Part shown: positions 35,855-44,335 of the stretch, piece by piece
Layout of the letters: each line of letters opens with the position of its first letter
Numbering within the stretch: position 1 is the stretch's first letter
Assembly (NCBI RefSeq): GCF_030159895.1
Contig: NZ_BSNI01000002.1
Location: forward strand, 808,039 to 872,038
Direction: 5' to 3'
From: Maritalea porphyrae
GTDB taxonomy: Bacteria; Pseudomonadota; Alphaproteobacteria; Rhizobiales; Devosiaceae
Length of the DNA stretch: 64,000 nucleotides
Notes under the pieces: generated by a model
The model's input: only the letters and a program-made list of their open reading frames with translations
Database searches by the model: none
Told to the model about the DNA's origin: nothing
Position numbers and translations under genes: made by a program

Positions 35855-36605
35855 AGGCCATCAATTCAAGGTCTTGCGGCCGTGAAAGACGGTGATCGCC
35901 ATCGGGCACAAGGGTCAGCGTTGCCTCATCTAGCATGAGATGTTGCAGCAGGCGCTGCGCATGCCCTGGTGGCACATCTGGGTCCTGCTGACCTTGCAAT
36001 ATATGAACCGGACAACCCGTTTCCAAAGGCGCGCCAAACAATAGGTGCTGTTCGCCATCATCCATGAGCTTCTGTGTGTAAATGTAAGGCTCTTCAGAAT
36101 AGGCGCTCGGCACTTCAATGTGCCCATCGCTCTTCATTTTTGCCAATTGCTGGTCGCTAAACCGTTGCGGCACCAGTTCTTTGGTTATGTCGACCGCTGG
36201 CGCAATCAGCAGCATGGCTTTGATCAGATTGCCCTTACCGGATTTCGTCAAATGCCGATTGAGCAACATCGCCAGCCAACCGCCCATTGAAGAGCCAATC
36301 AAAATCTGCGGTCCAACTGCGTAGTTCTCAAAAACCGCTATTGCATCTTCCAGCCATGTGCTGATGCAAGCTTGCATGAAATCACCGGAGGATCGGCCAT
36401 GGGCAGTATAATCAAAGCGTGTGACCGCGAGACCATTATCATGGCCAAAAGCATCAACTGCTTGAGCCTTTTGACCCGCCATATCCGAATTGTAACCGCC
36501 CAACCAAAATAGACCGGGTGAACCGCCTTCTCTGGCCAAAACCGCTAATTCGCGGGGGGATTCTTGATTGACGATCGTCAATTTGTTGAGCGGTGGTTGA
36601 TCCAT
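35826..36605 (-). CDS. Alpha/beta hydrolase (ABHD10-like)
   Basis: 259-residue serine hydrolase. Nucleophile elbow GSSMGGW, probable acid in LQGQQDPDVPPGHAQRLL, catalytic His in PDGDHRLSRPQDLE. The N-terminal LFWLGGYNSDMAGQKAQ and RFDYTAHGRSSGDF resemble thioesterase-like ABHD10 proteins. The frame is open to 36800, but that would overlap infC, and similarity begins only after the Met at 36605, so I use that start. It is convergent with the SDR gene (29-base overlap) and divergent from infC. Confidence 0.82.
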   Translation of the reverse strand: MDQPPLNKLTIVNQESPRELAVLAREGGSPGLFWLGGYNSDMAGQKAQAVDAFGHDNGLAVTRFDYTAHGRSSGDFMQACISTWLEDAIAVFENYAVGPQILIGSSMGGWLAMLLNRHLTKSGKGNLIKAMLLIAPAVDITKELVPQRFSDQQLAKMKSDGHIEVPSAYSEEPYIYTQKLMDDGEQHLLFGAPLETGCPVHILQGQQDPDVPPGHAQRLLQHLMLDEATLTLVPDGDHRLSRPQDLELMASILNSLVQE

Positions 36606-36767
36606 ATGGCCGTCGATTCGCACTAAAACAGAGCTATTTGATAAAAGAGCTGCAACTATTTCGCAATCCAACAGCAAATATGCGGTTTCACGGTTGACTT
36701 TAAAGCGATTTAACCAGATTTTATGCGCGTAAATCCAAATGGTTTCACAAAAGAAGGAAAAGTCACC

Positions 36768-37313
36768 ATTCGTCGTCCACAAAGACCCGTGCAGCCTCAA
36801 AAAGATGGCCCGCGCTCAAATCGAGAAATTACCTCCCCTGATGTTCAACTCATCGATGAAGAAGGCACCAACCACGGTACAGTGAGTACACGTGATGCAT
36901 TGGAACGTGCCCGCGATGCTGGCCTTGACCTTGTGGAGATATCGCCCAACGCGAAACCGCCGGTTTGTAAGATTTTGGACTTGGGCAAGTACAAATATGC
37001 AGCTCAAAAGAAGGCGGCTGAAGCGCGCAAAAAGCAAAAGATTATTGATGTCAAAGAGATCAAGATGCGTCCAAACACGGACACGCATGATTTCGACGTT
37101 AAGATGCGTAATGTTGTGAAATTCTTGGAAGGTGGCGACAAAGTGAAAGTCACCATGCGTTTCCGTGGTCGCGAAATGGCTCACCAAGAATTGGGCCTAC
37201 AATTGCTCCACAAAGTGCGCGATCAAGTTACCGAAATTTCAAAGGTTGAGGCACAGCCAAAAACCGAAGGTCGCCAAATGATTATGATCTTGGCGCCAAC
37301 CGCTCAGAAATAA
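36768..37313 (+). CDS. infC: Translation initiation factor IF-3, probable AUU start
   Basis: Binds the 30S subunit, prevents premature 50S joining and proofreads the start codon. The N-terminal domain (GPRSNREI and [21 protein letters not shown]), linker and C-terminal domain ([41 protein letters not shown]) are all present. An upstream ATG at 36723 exists, but an ATT at 36768 with AAGGA nine bases before it gives a 181-residue protein beginning IRRPQRP, which matches the usual IF-3 N-terminus and length. An AUU start is the known basis of infC autoregulation in E. coli. Confidence 0.92.
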   Translation: MRRPQRPVQPQKDGPRSNREITSPDVQLIDEEGTNHGTVSTRDALERARDAGLDLVEISPNAKPPVCKILDLGKYKYAAQKKAAEARKKQKIIDVKEIKMRPNTDTHDFDVKMRNVVKFLEGGDKVKVTMRFRGREMAHQELGLQLLHKVRDQVTEISKVEAQPKTEGRQMIMILAPTAQK

Positions 37314-37336
37314 GCGGTGCAATCCAACGAATTTTG

Positions 37337-37359
37337 ACGGGCCTTCGGGCCCGTTTTTT
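37337..37359 (+). terminator. Rho-independent terminator of infC
   Basis: ACGGGCC, loop TTCG, GGCCCGT followed by six T residues, 23 bases after the infC stop. Stem, tetraloop and U-tract are all ideal. Confidence 0.95.
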
Positions 37360-37430
37360 GTTTCTAACTTGAATTTTCTCGCCTTTACCGTCACCATTTT
37401 TTTGAAATGAATGCGGATTGAACAGAAACA

Positions 37431-37844
37431 ATGCTGAAAACAATTATACGATACGGAACGGTGTTGGGCGTCCTTTTGCTTCTGTTGGAATTTTTGCGCC
37501 GTGCCAACACAGTTGGCATCGTCAGTAGTGAATTCTATCTCGCAGTTATCGCCATCGTTTTTCTCATCGGCGGCTTTGCACTGGCTTGGTCATTCATTCA
37601 CTTCAAGTCAAAGCGCAGACGCCCCGCACCCGCCGCAATTCGGCATACGGACGATCTCAGCGCACGTGAGCGCGATGTGCTTTCTTATTTGGTGCATGGC
37701 TTTTCCAATGCCGAAATCGCACAATCCTTGGGCGTGACGCAAAACACGGTGAAAACCCATGTCAAAAATCTTTTCGTAAAACTTGACGTCACCAACCGTA
37801 CAGAAGCTGCCGCAGAAGCGAAAATGCGCGGGTTCATAGACTGA
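37431..37844 (+). CDS. Membrane-tethered LuxR-type helix-turn-helix protein
   Basis: 137-residue protein with two N-terminal membrane helices (about 10-24 and 36-58), a basic linker KSKRRRPAPA and a C-terminal LuxR/GerE helix-turn-helix (LSARERDVLSYLVHGFSNAEIAQSLGVTQ then NTVKTHVKNLF). It has no receiver domain, so it is a membrane-anchored DNA-binding protein rather than a response regulator. It is followed by a DUF4199-like membrane protein in the same orientation, a probable partner. Confidence 0.85.
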   Translation: MLKTIIRYGTVLGVLLLLLEFLRRANTVGIVSSEFYLAVIAIVFLIGGFALAWSFIHFKSKRRRPAPAAIRHTDDLSARERDVLSYLVHGFSNAEIAQSLGVTQNTVKTHVKNLFVKLDVTNRTEAAAEAKMRGFID

Positions 37845-37926
37845 AAAGCACCAAATTCACCCTTTTGGGTGATGACGTGGCCTTGGCTTTGCGCTGTGCT
37901 AGAGTTCTCACATCAGGGAGTGAAAA

Positions 37927-38460
37927 ATGATCAATGCGATTTTGAAATGGGGACTGATCTGCGGCGGCGTGATGACGGTGTTTCTATATGCACCGTACTT
38001 CATGTTCTTCCAAAACGGGCCTGTTGACTATGCGATGGCCGAAGTGGCGGGCTATATCGGCATGATTGCCGCGTTGCTCGTGATTGTTCTGGCAATTAAT
38101 GCGCACTTTAAAGATGCAGCGCCTGACACTAGCATTTGGCAGCGGCTAAAGCTTGGGCTTGGCGTAACGCTTATTGCCGGCGCGATATTTGGACTAACCA
38201 ATAATATTTATACCTTCTGGATCAACCCAGATTTCATGAACGATTATTACGCCTACTACATTTCCCAGTTTCCGGTGCAAGAGGGCCCCGAGTTCGAAAA
38301 AGCTGTAGCGGAGGCTGAGGCGCAAAAAGAAATGTTCTCCTCGCCTATTATGCAGTTTCTAGTTATGGGCGCGACAGTCTGGATGATTGGGATTGTGGTT
38401 TCGATTTTGGCAAGTATTGGCCATTGGTATTTAACGCGCCGGAAAGCGCAAACAGCATAG
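37927..38460 (+). CDS. DUF4199-like four-helix membrane protein
   Basis: 177 residues with four predicted membrane helices (about 6-28, 40-62, 76-100, 143-168) and an acidic loop rich in Glu/Ala (EKAVAEAEAQKE). The overall pattern resembles DUF4199, a family of unknown function. It lies 82 bases after the tethered LuxR-type gene and 11 bases before a VOC gene, suggesting a three-gene unit. Possibly a sensor or modulator for the membrane HTH protein (inference). Confidence 0.7.
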   Translation: MINAILKWGLICGGVMTVFLYAPYFMFFQNGPVDYAMAEVAGYIGMIAALLVIVLAINAHFKDAAPDTSIWQRLKLGLGVTLIAGAIFGLTNNIYTFWINPDFMNDYYAYYISQFPVQEGPEFEKAVAEAEAQKEMFSSPIMQFLVMGATVWMIGIVVSILASIGHWYLTRRKAQTA

Positions 38461-38471
38461 AGGGTATAAAA

Positions 38472-38807
38472 ATGGAATTAGGACGGTTTTCAGTTAGTTT
38501 GAATGTTAAGGACATCAAAAAGTCCAAAGAGTTCTATTTATCACTTGGCTTTGAAATAGTCGCAGGTGTGGAAGAGCAGAATTGGCTGGTATTGCAGAAT
38601 GGCGATGCAAAGGTCGGCATCTTTCAAGGAATGTTTGATACGAATATCATGACGTTCAACCCTAAAGACATTGCGCCAATCCACAAGAAGCTTGATGAGC
38701 TAGGTGTGGAATATTCACGCCAAATGGGTGGGCAGGACTATCCGAAAATGGCCATGTTCCAAGACCCCGACGGAAACAATATCTTGATTGATCAACACGA
38801 CGAGTAG
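38472..38807 (+). CDS. VOC (glyoxalase/bleomycin-resistance-like) family protein
   Basis: 111-residue single-unit VOC protein: FSVSLNVKDIKKSKEFYLSLGFEIV forms the first beta-alpha-beta-beta-beta module, and MAMFQDPDGNNILIDQ ends the second. The family includes metal-dependent isomerases, dioxygenases and binding proteins; the metal ligands are not clear here. ATG 38472 was chosen over an open frame that starts inside the previous gene. Confidence 0.82.
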   Translation: MELGRFSVSLNVKDIKKSKEFYLSLGFEIVAGVEEQNWLVLQNGDAKVGIFQGMFDTNIMTFNPKDIAPIHKKLDELGVEYSRQMGGQDYPKMAMFQDPDGNNILIDQHDE

Positions 38808-38836
38808 ATTGTTGTTACCGGCATTCGATTCAATGC

Positions 38837-38865
38837 TTGCATATTGGAAATAGTGGGATTATAAC
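38837..38865 (+). promoter_or_regulatory. Sigma-70-type promoter candidate for rpmI-rplT
   Basis: TTGCAT (38837-38842), a 17-base spacer, TATAAC (38860-38865). The spacing is ideal, with 5 of 6 matches at -10 and 4 of 6 at -35. Predicted start near 38872, giving a leader of about 100 bases before rpmI. Confidence 0.6.
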
Positions 38866-38877
38866 CCTGAACTTCAA

Positions 38878-38940
38878 GCGGGTCGGCCGGCCAAAGGGTA
38901 TGCCGTGTTGATCCAAAATGCTGAACCCGCCTAGTGGGTT
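38878..38940 (+). promoter_or_regulatory. rpmI leader with two competing pairings
   Basis: GCGGGT (38878-38883) can pair with ACCCGC (38925-38930), while AACCC (38924-38928) can instead pair with GGGTT (38936-38940) in a short hairpin close to the ribosome site. The two are mutually exclusive. An autoregulatory leader bound by L20 is known in other bacteria; homology to those leaders is not shown here. Confidence 0.4.
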
Positions 38941-38972
38941 AAACCAATAGGCAAAGAATAAGGACGAGCAAA

Positions 38973-39170
38973 ATGCCCAAACTGAAGACAAAGTCAGGCG
39001 CAAAAAAGCGCTTTAAAGTGACTGGCACTGGCAAAGTCATGGCAGCAGCAGCTGGCAAACGTCACCGTTTGATCAGCCATAATGGTAAATATATTCGCCA
39101 AAATCGTGGCACCAGTGCGATGTGCGCACAGGATGCACGTACGGTGAAAAAATTCATGCCTTACGCCTAA
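38973..39170 (+). CDS. rpmI: 50S ribosomal protein L35
   Basis: 65-residue basic ribosomal protein, full length. [21 protein letters not shown] is the classic L35 N-terminus, with GKRHRLI and [14 protein letters not shown]-like segments after it. AAGGACGAG lies just upstream. Followed after 25 bases by rplT, the conserved ribosomal pair. Confidence 0.98.
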   Translation: MPKLKTKSGAKKRFKVTGTGKVMAAAAGKRHRLISHNGKYIRQNRGTSAMCAQDARTVKKFMPYA

Positions 39171-39195
39171 CCACGACTTTTAAGGAAACAGTTCC

Positions 39196-39597
39196 ATGTC
39201 ACGTGTAAAAAGAGGCGTAACTTCTCACGCCCGTCATAAGAAAACAATTAAAGCTGCAAAAGGCTATTACGGCCGTCGTAAGAATACGATCCGTATTGCT
39301 AAACAGGCAGTTGAAAAAGCTGGCCAGTACGCATATCGCGACCGTAAAGCAAGAAAGCGGAATTTCCGCGCTTTGTGGATCCAGCGTATCAACGCTGCTG
39401 TGCGCGAGCATGGCCTAACATACGGTCGATTTATCGACGGCCTCAGCAAGGCTGAGGTTGCGGTGGACCGTAAAGTGCTCGCTGATTTGGCAGTACGCAA
39501 CCCAGAAAGCTTCGCTGCTTTGGTTGCAACTGCAAAAAGCGCACTTGGCTACCTCAAAGAAGTTGACGCAGTAACCCACGAGCGGGTTTCAGCGTAA
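39196..39597 (+). CDS. rplT: 50S ribosomal protein L20
   Basis: 133-residue protein needed for early 50S assembly. [28 protein letters not shown] and [31 protein letters not shown] are diagnostic. L20 is a known translational repressor of its own operon in other bacteria. The C-terminus has a short extension ([12 protein letters not shown]) after the conserved core. Confidence 0.98.
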   Translation: MSRVKRGVTSHARHKKTIKAAKGYYGRRKNTIRIAKQAVEKAGQYAYRDRKARKRNFRALWIQRINAAVREHGLTYGRFIDGLSKAEVAVDRKVLADLAVRNPESFAALVATAKSALGYLKEVDAVTHERVSA

Positions 39598-39630
39598 AGC
39601 TTTCTTCCTCACTTACTGAGGCCGAATTAT

Positions 39631-39669
39631 AAGCCTTGTGCCGCTCCCAAAAGGGGTGGCGCAGGGCTT
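39631..39669 (+). terminator. Long stem-loop between rplT and pheS
   Basis: AAGCCT-TGTGCC-(G)CTCCC / GGGG-T-GGCGCA-GGGCTT folds as a long, mostly continuous helix capped by AAAA, beginning 34 bases after rplT. The following sequence (TTGTGCATTTGT) is T-rich but not a clean U-tract. It may terminate or attenuate read-through from the ribosomal genes into pheS. A second small hairpin TGAGTC/GACTCA lies at 39715-39733. Confidence 0.55.
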
Positions 39670-39765
39670 TGTGCATTTGTAAGGTGCGCAACAAATCACC
39701 GACAAAGAAATTAATGAGTCTAAACAGGACTCAGCTTCGATGCATGAGGGGACAAGAGGTCCAAA

Positions 39766-40866
39766 ATGAACGACGTAATCTCACTTGATACGCTGCGCGA
39801 ACAAATCACCGCCGACATTGAAAACGCAAGTGATGAGAAGGCGCTGGACGCTGTGCGTGTCGCAGCGCTTGGCAAAAAGGGTTCTGTTTCCGAGCAGCTC
39901 AAATCTTTGGGCAAAATGTCCCCAGAGGAGCGCAAAAGTGCAGGACCGGCGATCAACGGTTTGAAAAACGATATGGCGGCGCTCATTGAGGCGAAGTCTG
40001 CTGAGCTAAAAAAAGCGGCGCTGGAAGCGCGCTTGGCGTCAGAAAAAGTTGATGTGACACTGCCATTGCAGCCTGGTCCAATGCAGCGTGGTTCCATCCA
40101 CCCTGTGTCGCAAACACTGGACGAGATTACAGCTATCTTTTCTGACATGGGTTTTGCGATTGCTGAAGGTCCGGACATTGAAAGCGATTACTATAATTTC
40201 ACCGCGCTGAACTTCCCAGAAGGTCACCCGGCCCGTGAAATGCATGACACCTTCTTCATGAAAGCCAAAGAAGGCGACGACAACGGCAGCAAAATGGTGC
40301 TGCGCACGCACACTTCACCTGTGCAAATCCGTACAATGGAAAACCAAGAGCCACCAATCCGAGTGGTGATCCCCGGTCGCACTTATCGTTGCGACAGTGA
40401 CCAGACCCACACACCAATGTTTCACCAGCTTGAAGGTTTGGTGATTGACAAATCATCGCACATTGGCCAGTTGCGCTGGGTACTAGAAGAGTTCCTCAAA
40501 GCCTATTTCGAAGTGGACAATGTAAAAACCCGCTTCCGTCCATCCTTCTTCCCGTTCACCGAGCCATCAATGGAAGTCGACGTGCAATGCGATCGTTCCG
40601 GCAAGGAAGTGAAAATTGGCGAAGGCAATGATTGGCTGGAGATTTTGGGTTGCGGCATGGTCCATCCAAATGTGATCCGCAATTGCGGACTTGATCCAGA
40701 TATCTACCAAGGGTTTGCATGGGGCATGGGAATCGATCGTATCGCGATGCTGAAATATGGCATGCCTGACCTGCGCGACTTTTTCGATGCCGACAAACGT
40801 TGGATGGAGCATTATGGCTTCCGCCCTCTTGATCTACCAACATTGTTTGGGGGCCTTTCATCGTGA
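39766..40866 (+). CDS. pheS: Phenylalanine--tRNA ligase alpha subunit
   Basis: Class II synthetase catalytic subunit that charges tRNA-Phe as an alpha2-beta2 enzyme with PheT. 366 residues. An N-terminal coiled-coil arm (to about residue 95) precedes the catalytic core [19 protein letters not shown], motif 2 region [17 protein letters not shown] and motif 3 region [17 protein letters not shown]. The stop TGA overlaps the GTG of the following exonuclease-ASCH gene, so the next gene is translationally coupled. pheT does not follow directly, which is unusual. Confidence 0.97.
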   Translation: MNDVISLDTLREQITADIENASDEKALDAVRVAALGKKGSVSEQLKSLGKMSPEERKSAGPAINGLKNDMAALIEAKSAELKKAALEARLASEKVDVTLPLQPGPMQRGSIHPVSQTLDEITAIFSDMGFAIAEGPDIESDYYNFTALNFPEGHPAREMHDTFFMKAKEGDDNGSKMVLRTHTSPVQIRTMENQEPPIRVVIPGRTYRCDSDQTHTPMFHQLEGLVIDKSSHIGQLRWVLEEFLKAYFEVDNVKTRFRPSFFPFTEPSMEVDVQCDRSGKEVKIGEGNDWLEILGCGMVHPNVIRNCGLDPDIYQGFAWGMGIDRIAMLKYGMPDLRDFFDADKRWMEHYGFRPLDLPTLFGGLSS

Positions 40867-41879
40867 CATCAACGTCGAACGATATGGACAATGCGGTCTA
40901 TATCGTCACTGACATTGAAGCAGATGGCCTTAGCCCGTTGCGCAACTCAATGCTGAGTTTTGCATCTGTGGCGATGAACCGTCGCGGCGATTTTTTGGGT
41001 GAGTTTGAAGTCGTGTTGGAACCGCGTGCGGATCGCGAGCAGGACCCGCACACAATGGAATGGTGGAAGACCGAACCAGAGGCCTACAAAGCCGCCACGA
41101 CAAATGCAGTTGCGCCAGAAAAGGCGATGGCAGACTTTGTTGCGTGGGTGAAGGGGTTTGAAGGACGTCGGGTATTTGCTGCGGCACCGCTCATTTTTGA
41201 CGGCCCGTTTGTGGACCACTATCTCGATACCTATTTGGGCTTGCGGGCTTTCGCAACGCCGAACCATTCAGAAAATGTATTTGCTGGCGGCTGCGCAGAC
41301 ATTTACGCCATGGCGGGTGTAATCGCCAACTCGCCGCATGAAAAATGGACGACCCGTGGCGTTCCGGATAGCTGGATCGGCAACCAACCGCACACACACT
41401 ACGCTATTGATGATGCCCGTGGTTTTGCCCATTTGTTGAAGCGAATTTTCATCGTTGGTGGTTTGGCCGCAAAATATCGCAATTTGGAGATTGCTGAGTT
41501 TGGCGATGGGCAAGAGTTGCGCGATGAATTGGTTGGGTTGATTGTTGAAGGCAAAAAAACGGCAACTTGCGGATCGCTCTCGATCTACGAGGAAGAGGGC
41601 GAGCCGTTGCCCAAAGTGGGAGAACAATTCATTGTTCCGGATTGGAATGGCAACCCGCGCTGCATCATCCAAGCCACATCTGTGGAAGTGAATAGCTTTG
41701 ACGAAGTGGATGAAGACTTTGCGCGCGCCGAAGGCGAGGGCGACCTTTCATTTGAGTTTTGGCGCCAAGCCCACATTGATTTTTTCACCCGCAATGGCGG
41801 GTATTCACCTGATATGAAACTGGTTTGCGAACGCTTTGAATTAGTTGAAGTGTTCGAACAAGAAACGACAAAAGAGTAG
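40863..41879 (+). CDS. DEDDh 3'-5' exonuclease fused to an ASCH domain, inserted between pheS and pheT
   Basis: 338-residue two-domain protein. The N-terminal part (about 10-195) is a DnaQ-fold exonuclease: D17 and E19 in VTDIEADG, candidate motif II Asp113 or Asp118 in [11 protein letters not shown], and H179-x-A-x-x-D184 in HYAIDDA. It most resembles Rv2179c-type exoribonucleases. The C-terminal part (about 205-335) is a YhfF-like ASCH domain, with GKKTAT (230-235), [18 protein letters not shown] and a [12 protein letters not shown] end. ASCH domains have an RNA-binding PUA-like fold and some are nucleases or amidohydrolases. The start overlaps pheS (GTGA), ATG 40884 being an alternative, and pheT starts 5 bases later, so it is expressed with PheRS. 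A role in tRNA or RNA quality control is speculation. Confidence 0.85.
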   Translation: MTSTSNDMDNAVYIVTDIEADGLSPLRNSMLSFASVAMNRRGDFLGEFEVVLEPRADREQDPHTMEWWKTEPEAYKAATTNAVAPEKAMADFVAWVKGFEGRRVFAAAPLIFDGPFVDHYLDTYLGLRAFATPNHSENVFAGGCADIYAMAGVIANSPHEKWTTRGVPDSWIGNQPHTHYAIDDARGFAHLLKRIFIVGGLAAKYRNLEIAEFGDGQELRDELVGLIVEGKKTATCGSLSIYEEEGEPLPKVGEQFIVPDWNGNPRCIIQATSVEVNSFDEVDEDFARAEGEGDLSFEFWRQAHIDFFTRNGGYSPDMKLVCERFELVEVFEQETTKE

Positions 41880-41883
41880 ACCG

Positions 41884-44310
41884 ATGAAATTCACAATTGA
41901 TTGGCTCAAAGATCATCTCGACACCAAAGCGTCAAACGATGAGATCATTGAAACCCTCACCATGATCGGCTTGGAAGTCGAAGAGGTTGAAGACCAAGCA
42001 AAAGTTTTGAACGACTTCACGGTCTGCGAAGTGATAAGTGCTGAAAAGCACCCAAATGCCGACAAATTGCGCGTCTGCATGGTTAATACAGGCTCAGGCG
42101 ATCCGGTGAAGGTTGTTTGTGGCGCGCCGAACGCGCGCACAGGCATGAAGGGCGTATTTGCTGCAGTGGGCACATATGTGCCAGGCGTCGATTTCACCCT
42201 GACCAAAGGCAATATTCGGGGTGAAGAAAGTAACGGGATGTTGTGCTCTGAACGCGAGCTGATGCTGTCGGACGAACATGATGGCATTATTGATCTGCCA
42301 GAGGACGCGCCGGTTGGCACCAAATTTGTTGACTATGCAGGCATTGACGATGTGGTCGTTGATATCGCAATTACACCAAACCGAGGTGATGCAACAGGCA
42401 TTTATGGCATTGCGCGCGACTTGGCTGCTGCAGGCATCGGCGAATTGAAAGACGGCATAGTGGCACCTGTTCCCGCTACGTTGAATGGGGAAGGCGACAT
42501 CTCCGTTGACTTCCGCTTTGGCGAGGGCGAGCCGCAGGCTTGTAAAATGTTTGCAGGACGTTTGTTCAAAGGCGTGAAAAACGGTCCCTCACCAGAGTGG
42601 TTGCAAAAGCGCTTGATCGCGATTGGCTTGCGCCCAATTAATGCGCTTGCCGATATTACCAACTATATTTCATATGATCGCGGTCGCCCGCTGCATGCTT
42701 ATGATGCTGACAAAATCAATGGTCAGTTCCATGCGCGAAACGCCAAAAAGGGTGAGAAGATTCTCGCGCTTGATGGCAAGACCTACGAACTTGACGAGAC
42801 CATGTGTATCTTGGCCGACGACAATGGCCCGCTCTGTATTGGCGGCATTATGGGCGGCGAGGAAAGCGGATGTACTGAGGACACCACAAATATCTTCATG
42901 GAATGCGCTTGGTGGGAACCATTGCTAATTGCGCAAACCGGTCGTAAAACGGGCATCGTTTCGGATGCGCGCTATCGCTTGGAACGTCATGCAGACCCTG
43001 AGTTTGTATTGCCGGGCATCGAACTTGCAACCAAAATGATCTTGGAAATTTGTGGCGGCGAAGTGCACGAAGTAACCGTAGCCGGTGAAGTAAAATCACC
43101 TGAAAAAGTTATCGAGTTTCCACTAGCTGAAATCACCCGTTTGACAGGTCTGAAAGTGCCATTTGCAGAAGCAAAAGCAATTCTAACACGGCTTGGTTTC
43201 TGGGTTGCTGGTTCAGGCGATGTGGTCAAAGTTAATGTGCCTTCATATCGTCCAGACATTGAAGGCAAAGCCGATTTGGTGGAAGAAGTGATGCGAATCG
43301 TTGGCGTTGATAAAGTGCCGGTTGATCCTTTGCCTCGTCTTTCAGGCGTTGCGCCGAAAATGCTCACAACCATTCAAAACCGTCGTCGCATTGCACGTCG
43401 CACATTGGCTGCTCGCGGTTTCCACGAGGCCGTCACCTGGTCGTTCATTTCAGAAAAAGAAGCCACTTTGTTTGGCGGTGGCGCTGACGAATTGAAATTG
43501 GAAAACCCAATTGTTTCTGACCTCACAGATATGCGTCCGTCATTGTTGCCCGGTCTTTTGGCAGCCGTTGGCCGCAATGCAAATCGCGGATTTGCGGATG
43601 TGGCGCTTTTTGAGGTCGGTCAGGTCTTTAAAAATGACAGCATTGACGGTCAACTCAACTACGCAACTGGCGTACGTGCAGGCACGGCTAAGTTTGCCCA
43701 AGTTGGGCGCGACTGGCAGGGCAAAGCCAACAAAGTTGATGTGTTTGATGCAAAAGCCGATGCGCTTGGTGCTCTTGATGCGTTGGGCATGGATGTGAAC
43801 AACATTCAAGTTGTGGCCGAGCCTGCCGATTGGGCCCACCCAGGACGCGCTGGTCGCTTGCAACTGGGGCCAAAAATGATCTTGGGTTGGTTTGGCGAAT
43901 TGCACCCAGCGCTGATTTCCGAGCTTGATTTAACCGGACCGGTTGTTGCATTTGAATTGAACTTGGATGCAATCCCGTCACCACGTAAAAAGGCGAGCAA
44001 AGCAAAAGGCGCGTTGGACATCTCTGATTTGCAACCCGTTCGTCGCGACTTCGCCTTCCTTGCGGATCGCAATGTTGAAGCAGGTAAGCTCGTCAAAGCA
44101 GCAAATTCGGCAGACAAAAAACTAATTCAGTCCACCTCGATCTTTGACGTTTTTGAAGGCGAACATGTGGGCGAAGGTAAAAAATCTGTCGCCATTGAAG
44201 TCACATTGCAGCCACGTCAAAAAACGCTGACGGACGAAGAAATCGAAGCGGTGAGCAATAAAATCATCGCAGCGGTTGAAAAAGCAACCGGCGCGATGTT
44301 GCGCGGGTAA
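41884..44310 (+). CDS. pheT: Phenylalanine--tRNA ligase beta subunit
   Basis: 808-residue beta subunit that carries the editing and tRNA-binding parts of PheRS. MKFTIDWLKDHLDTKASNDEI opens the protein; a tRNA-binding OB domain (about 43-150, VCEVISAEKHPNADKLRVC), B3/B4 editing domain, B5 domain, a catalytic-like core without activity, and a C-terminal FDX-ACB domain (PVRRDFAFLADRNVEAGKLVKAA) can be followed. Length is normal. ATG 41884 was chosen; the open frame upstream lies in the exonuclease-ASCH gene. Confidence 0.97.
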   Translation: MKFTIDWLKDHLDTKASNDEIIETLTMIGLEVEEVEDQAKVLNDFTVCEVISAEKHPNADKLRVCMVNTGSGDPVKVVCGAPNARTGMKGVFAAVGTYVPGVDFTLTKGNIRGEESNGMLCSERELMLSDEHDGIIDLPEDAPVGTKFVDYAGIDDVVVDIAITPNRGDATGIYGIARDLAAAGIGELKDGIVAPVPATLNGEGDISVDFRFGEGEPQACKMFAGRLFKGVKNGPSPEWLQKRLIAIGLRPINALADITNYISYDRGRPLHAYDADKINGQFHARNAKKGEKILALDGKTYELDETMCILADDNGPLCIGGIMGGEESGCTEDTTNIFMECAWWEPLLIAQTGRKTGIVSDARYRLERHADPEFVLPGIELATKMILEICGGEVHEVTVAGEVKSPEKVIEFPLAEITRLTGLKVPFAEAKAILTRLGFWVAGSGDVVKVNVPSYRPDIEGKADLVEEVMRIVGVDKVPVDPLPRLSGVAPKMLTTIQNRRRIARRTLAARGFHEAVTWSFISEKEATLFGGGADELKLENPIVSDLTDMRPSLLPGLLAAVGRNANRGFADVALFEVGQVFKNDSIDGQLNYATGVRAGTAKFAQVGRDWQGKANKVDVFDAKADALGALDALGMDVNNIQVVAEPADWAHPGRAGRLQLGPKMILGWFGELHPALISELDLTGPVVAFELNLDAIPSPRKKASKAKGALDISDLQPVRRDFAFLADRNVEAGKLVKAANSADKKLIQSTSIFDVFEGEHVGEGKKSVAIEVTLQPRQKTLTDEEIEAVSNKIIAAVEKATGAMLRG

Positions 44311-44335
44311 CCAAGTTAGTAACCGTCAGTTGCAA

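Noticed and set aside
36606-36800. N-terminal extension of the hydrolase gene to 36800
   Set aside because: It would overlap the infC start region on the other strand and adds sequence unlike any hydrolase.
38884-38893. GGCCGGCC palindrome in the rpmI leader
   Set aside because: A GC palindrome of eight bases is expected by chance; it does not coincide with another signal.
39598-39765. Search for a pheM-like leader peptide with a run of Phe codons before pheS
   Set aside because: No short frame rich in Phe codons next to the hairpin was found, so classical leader-peptide attenuation is not supported.
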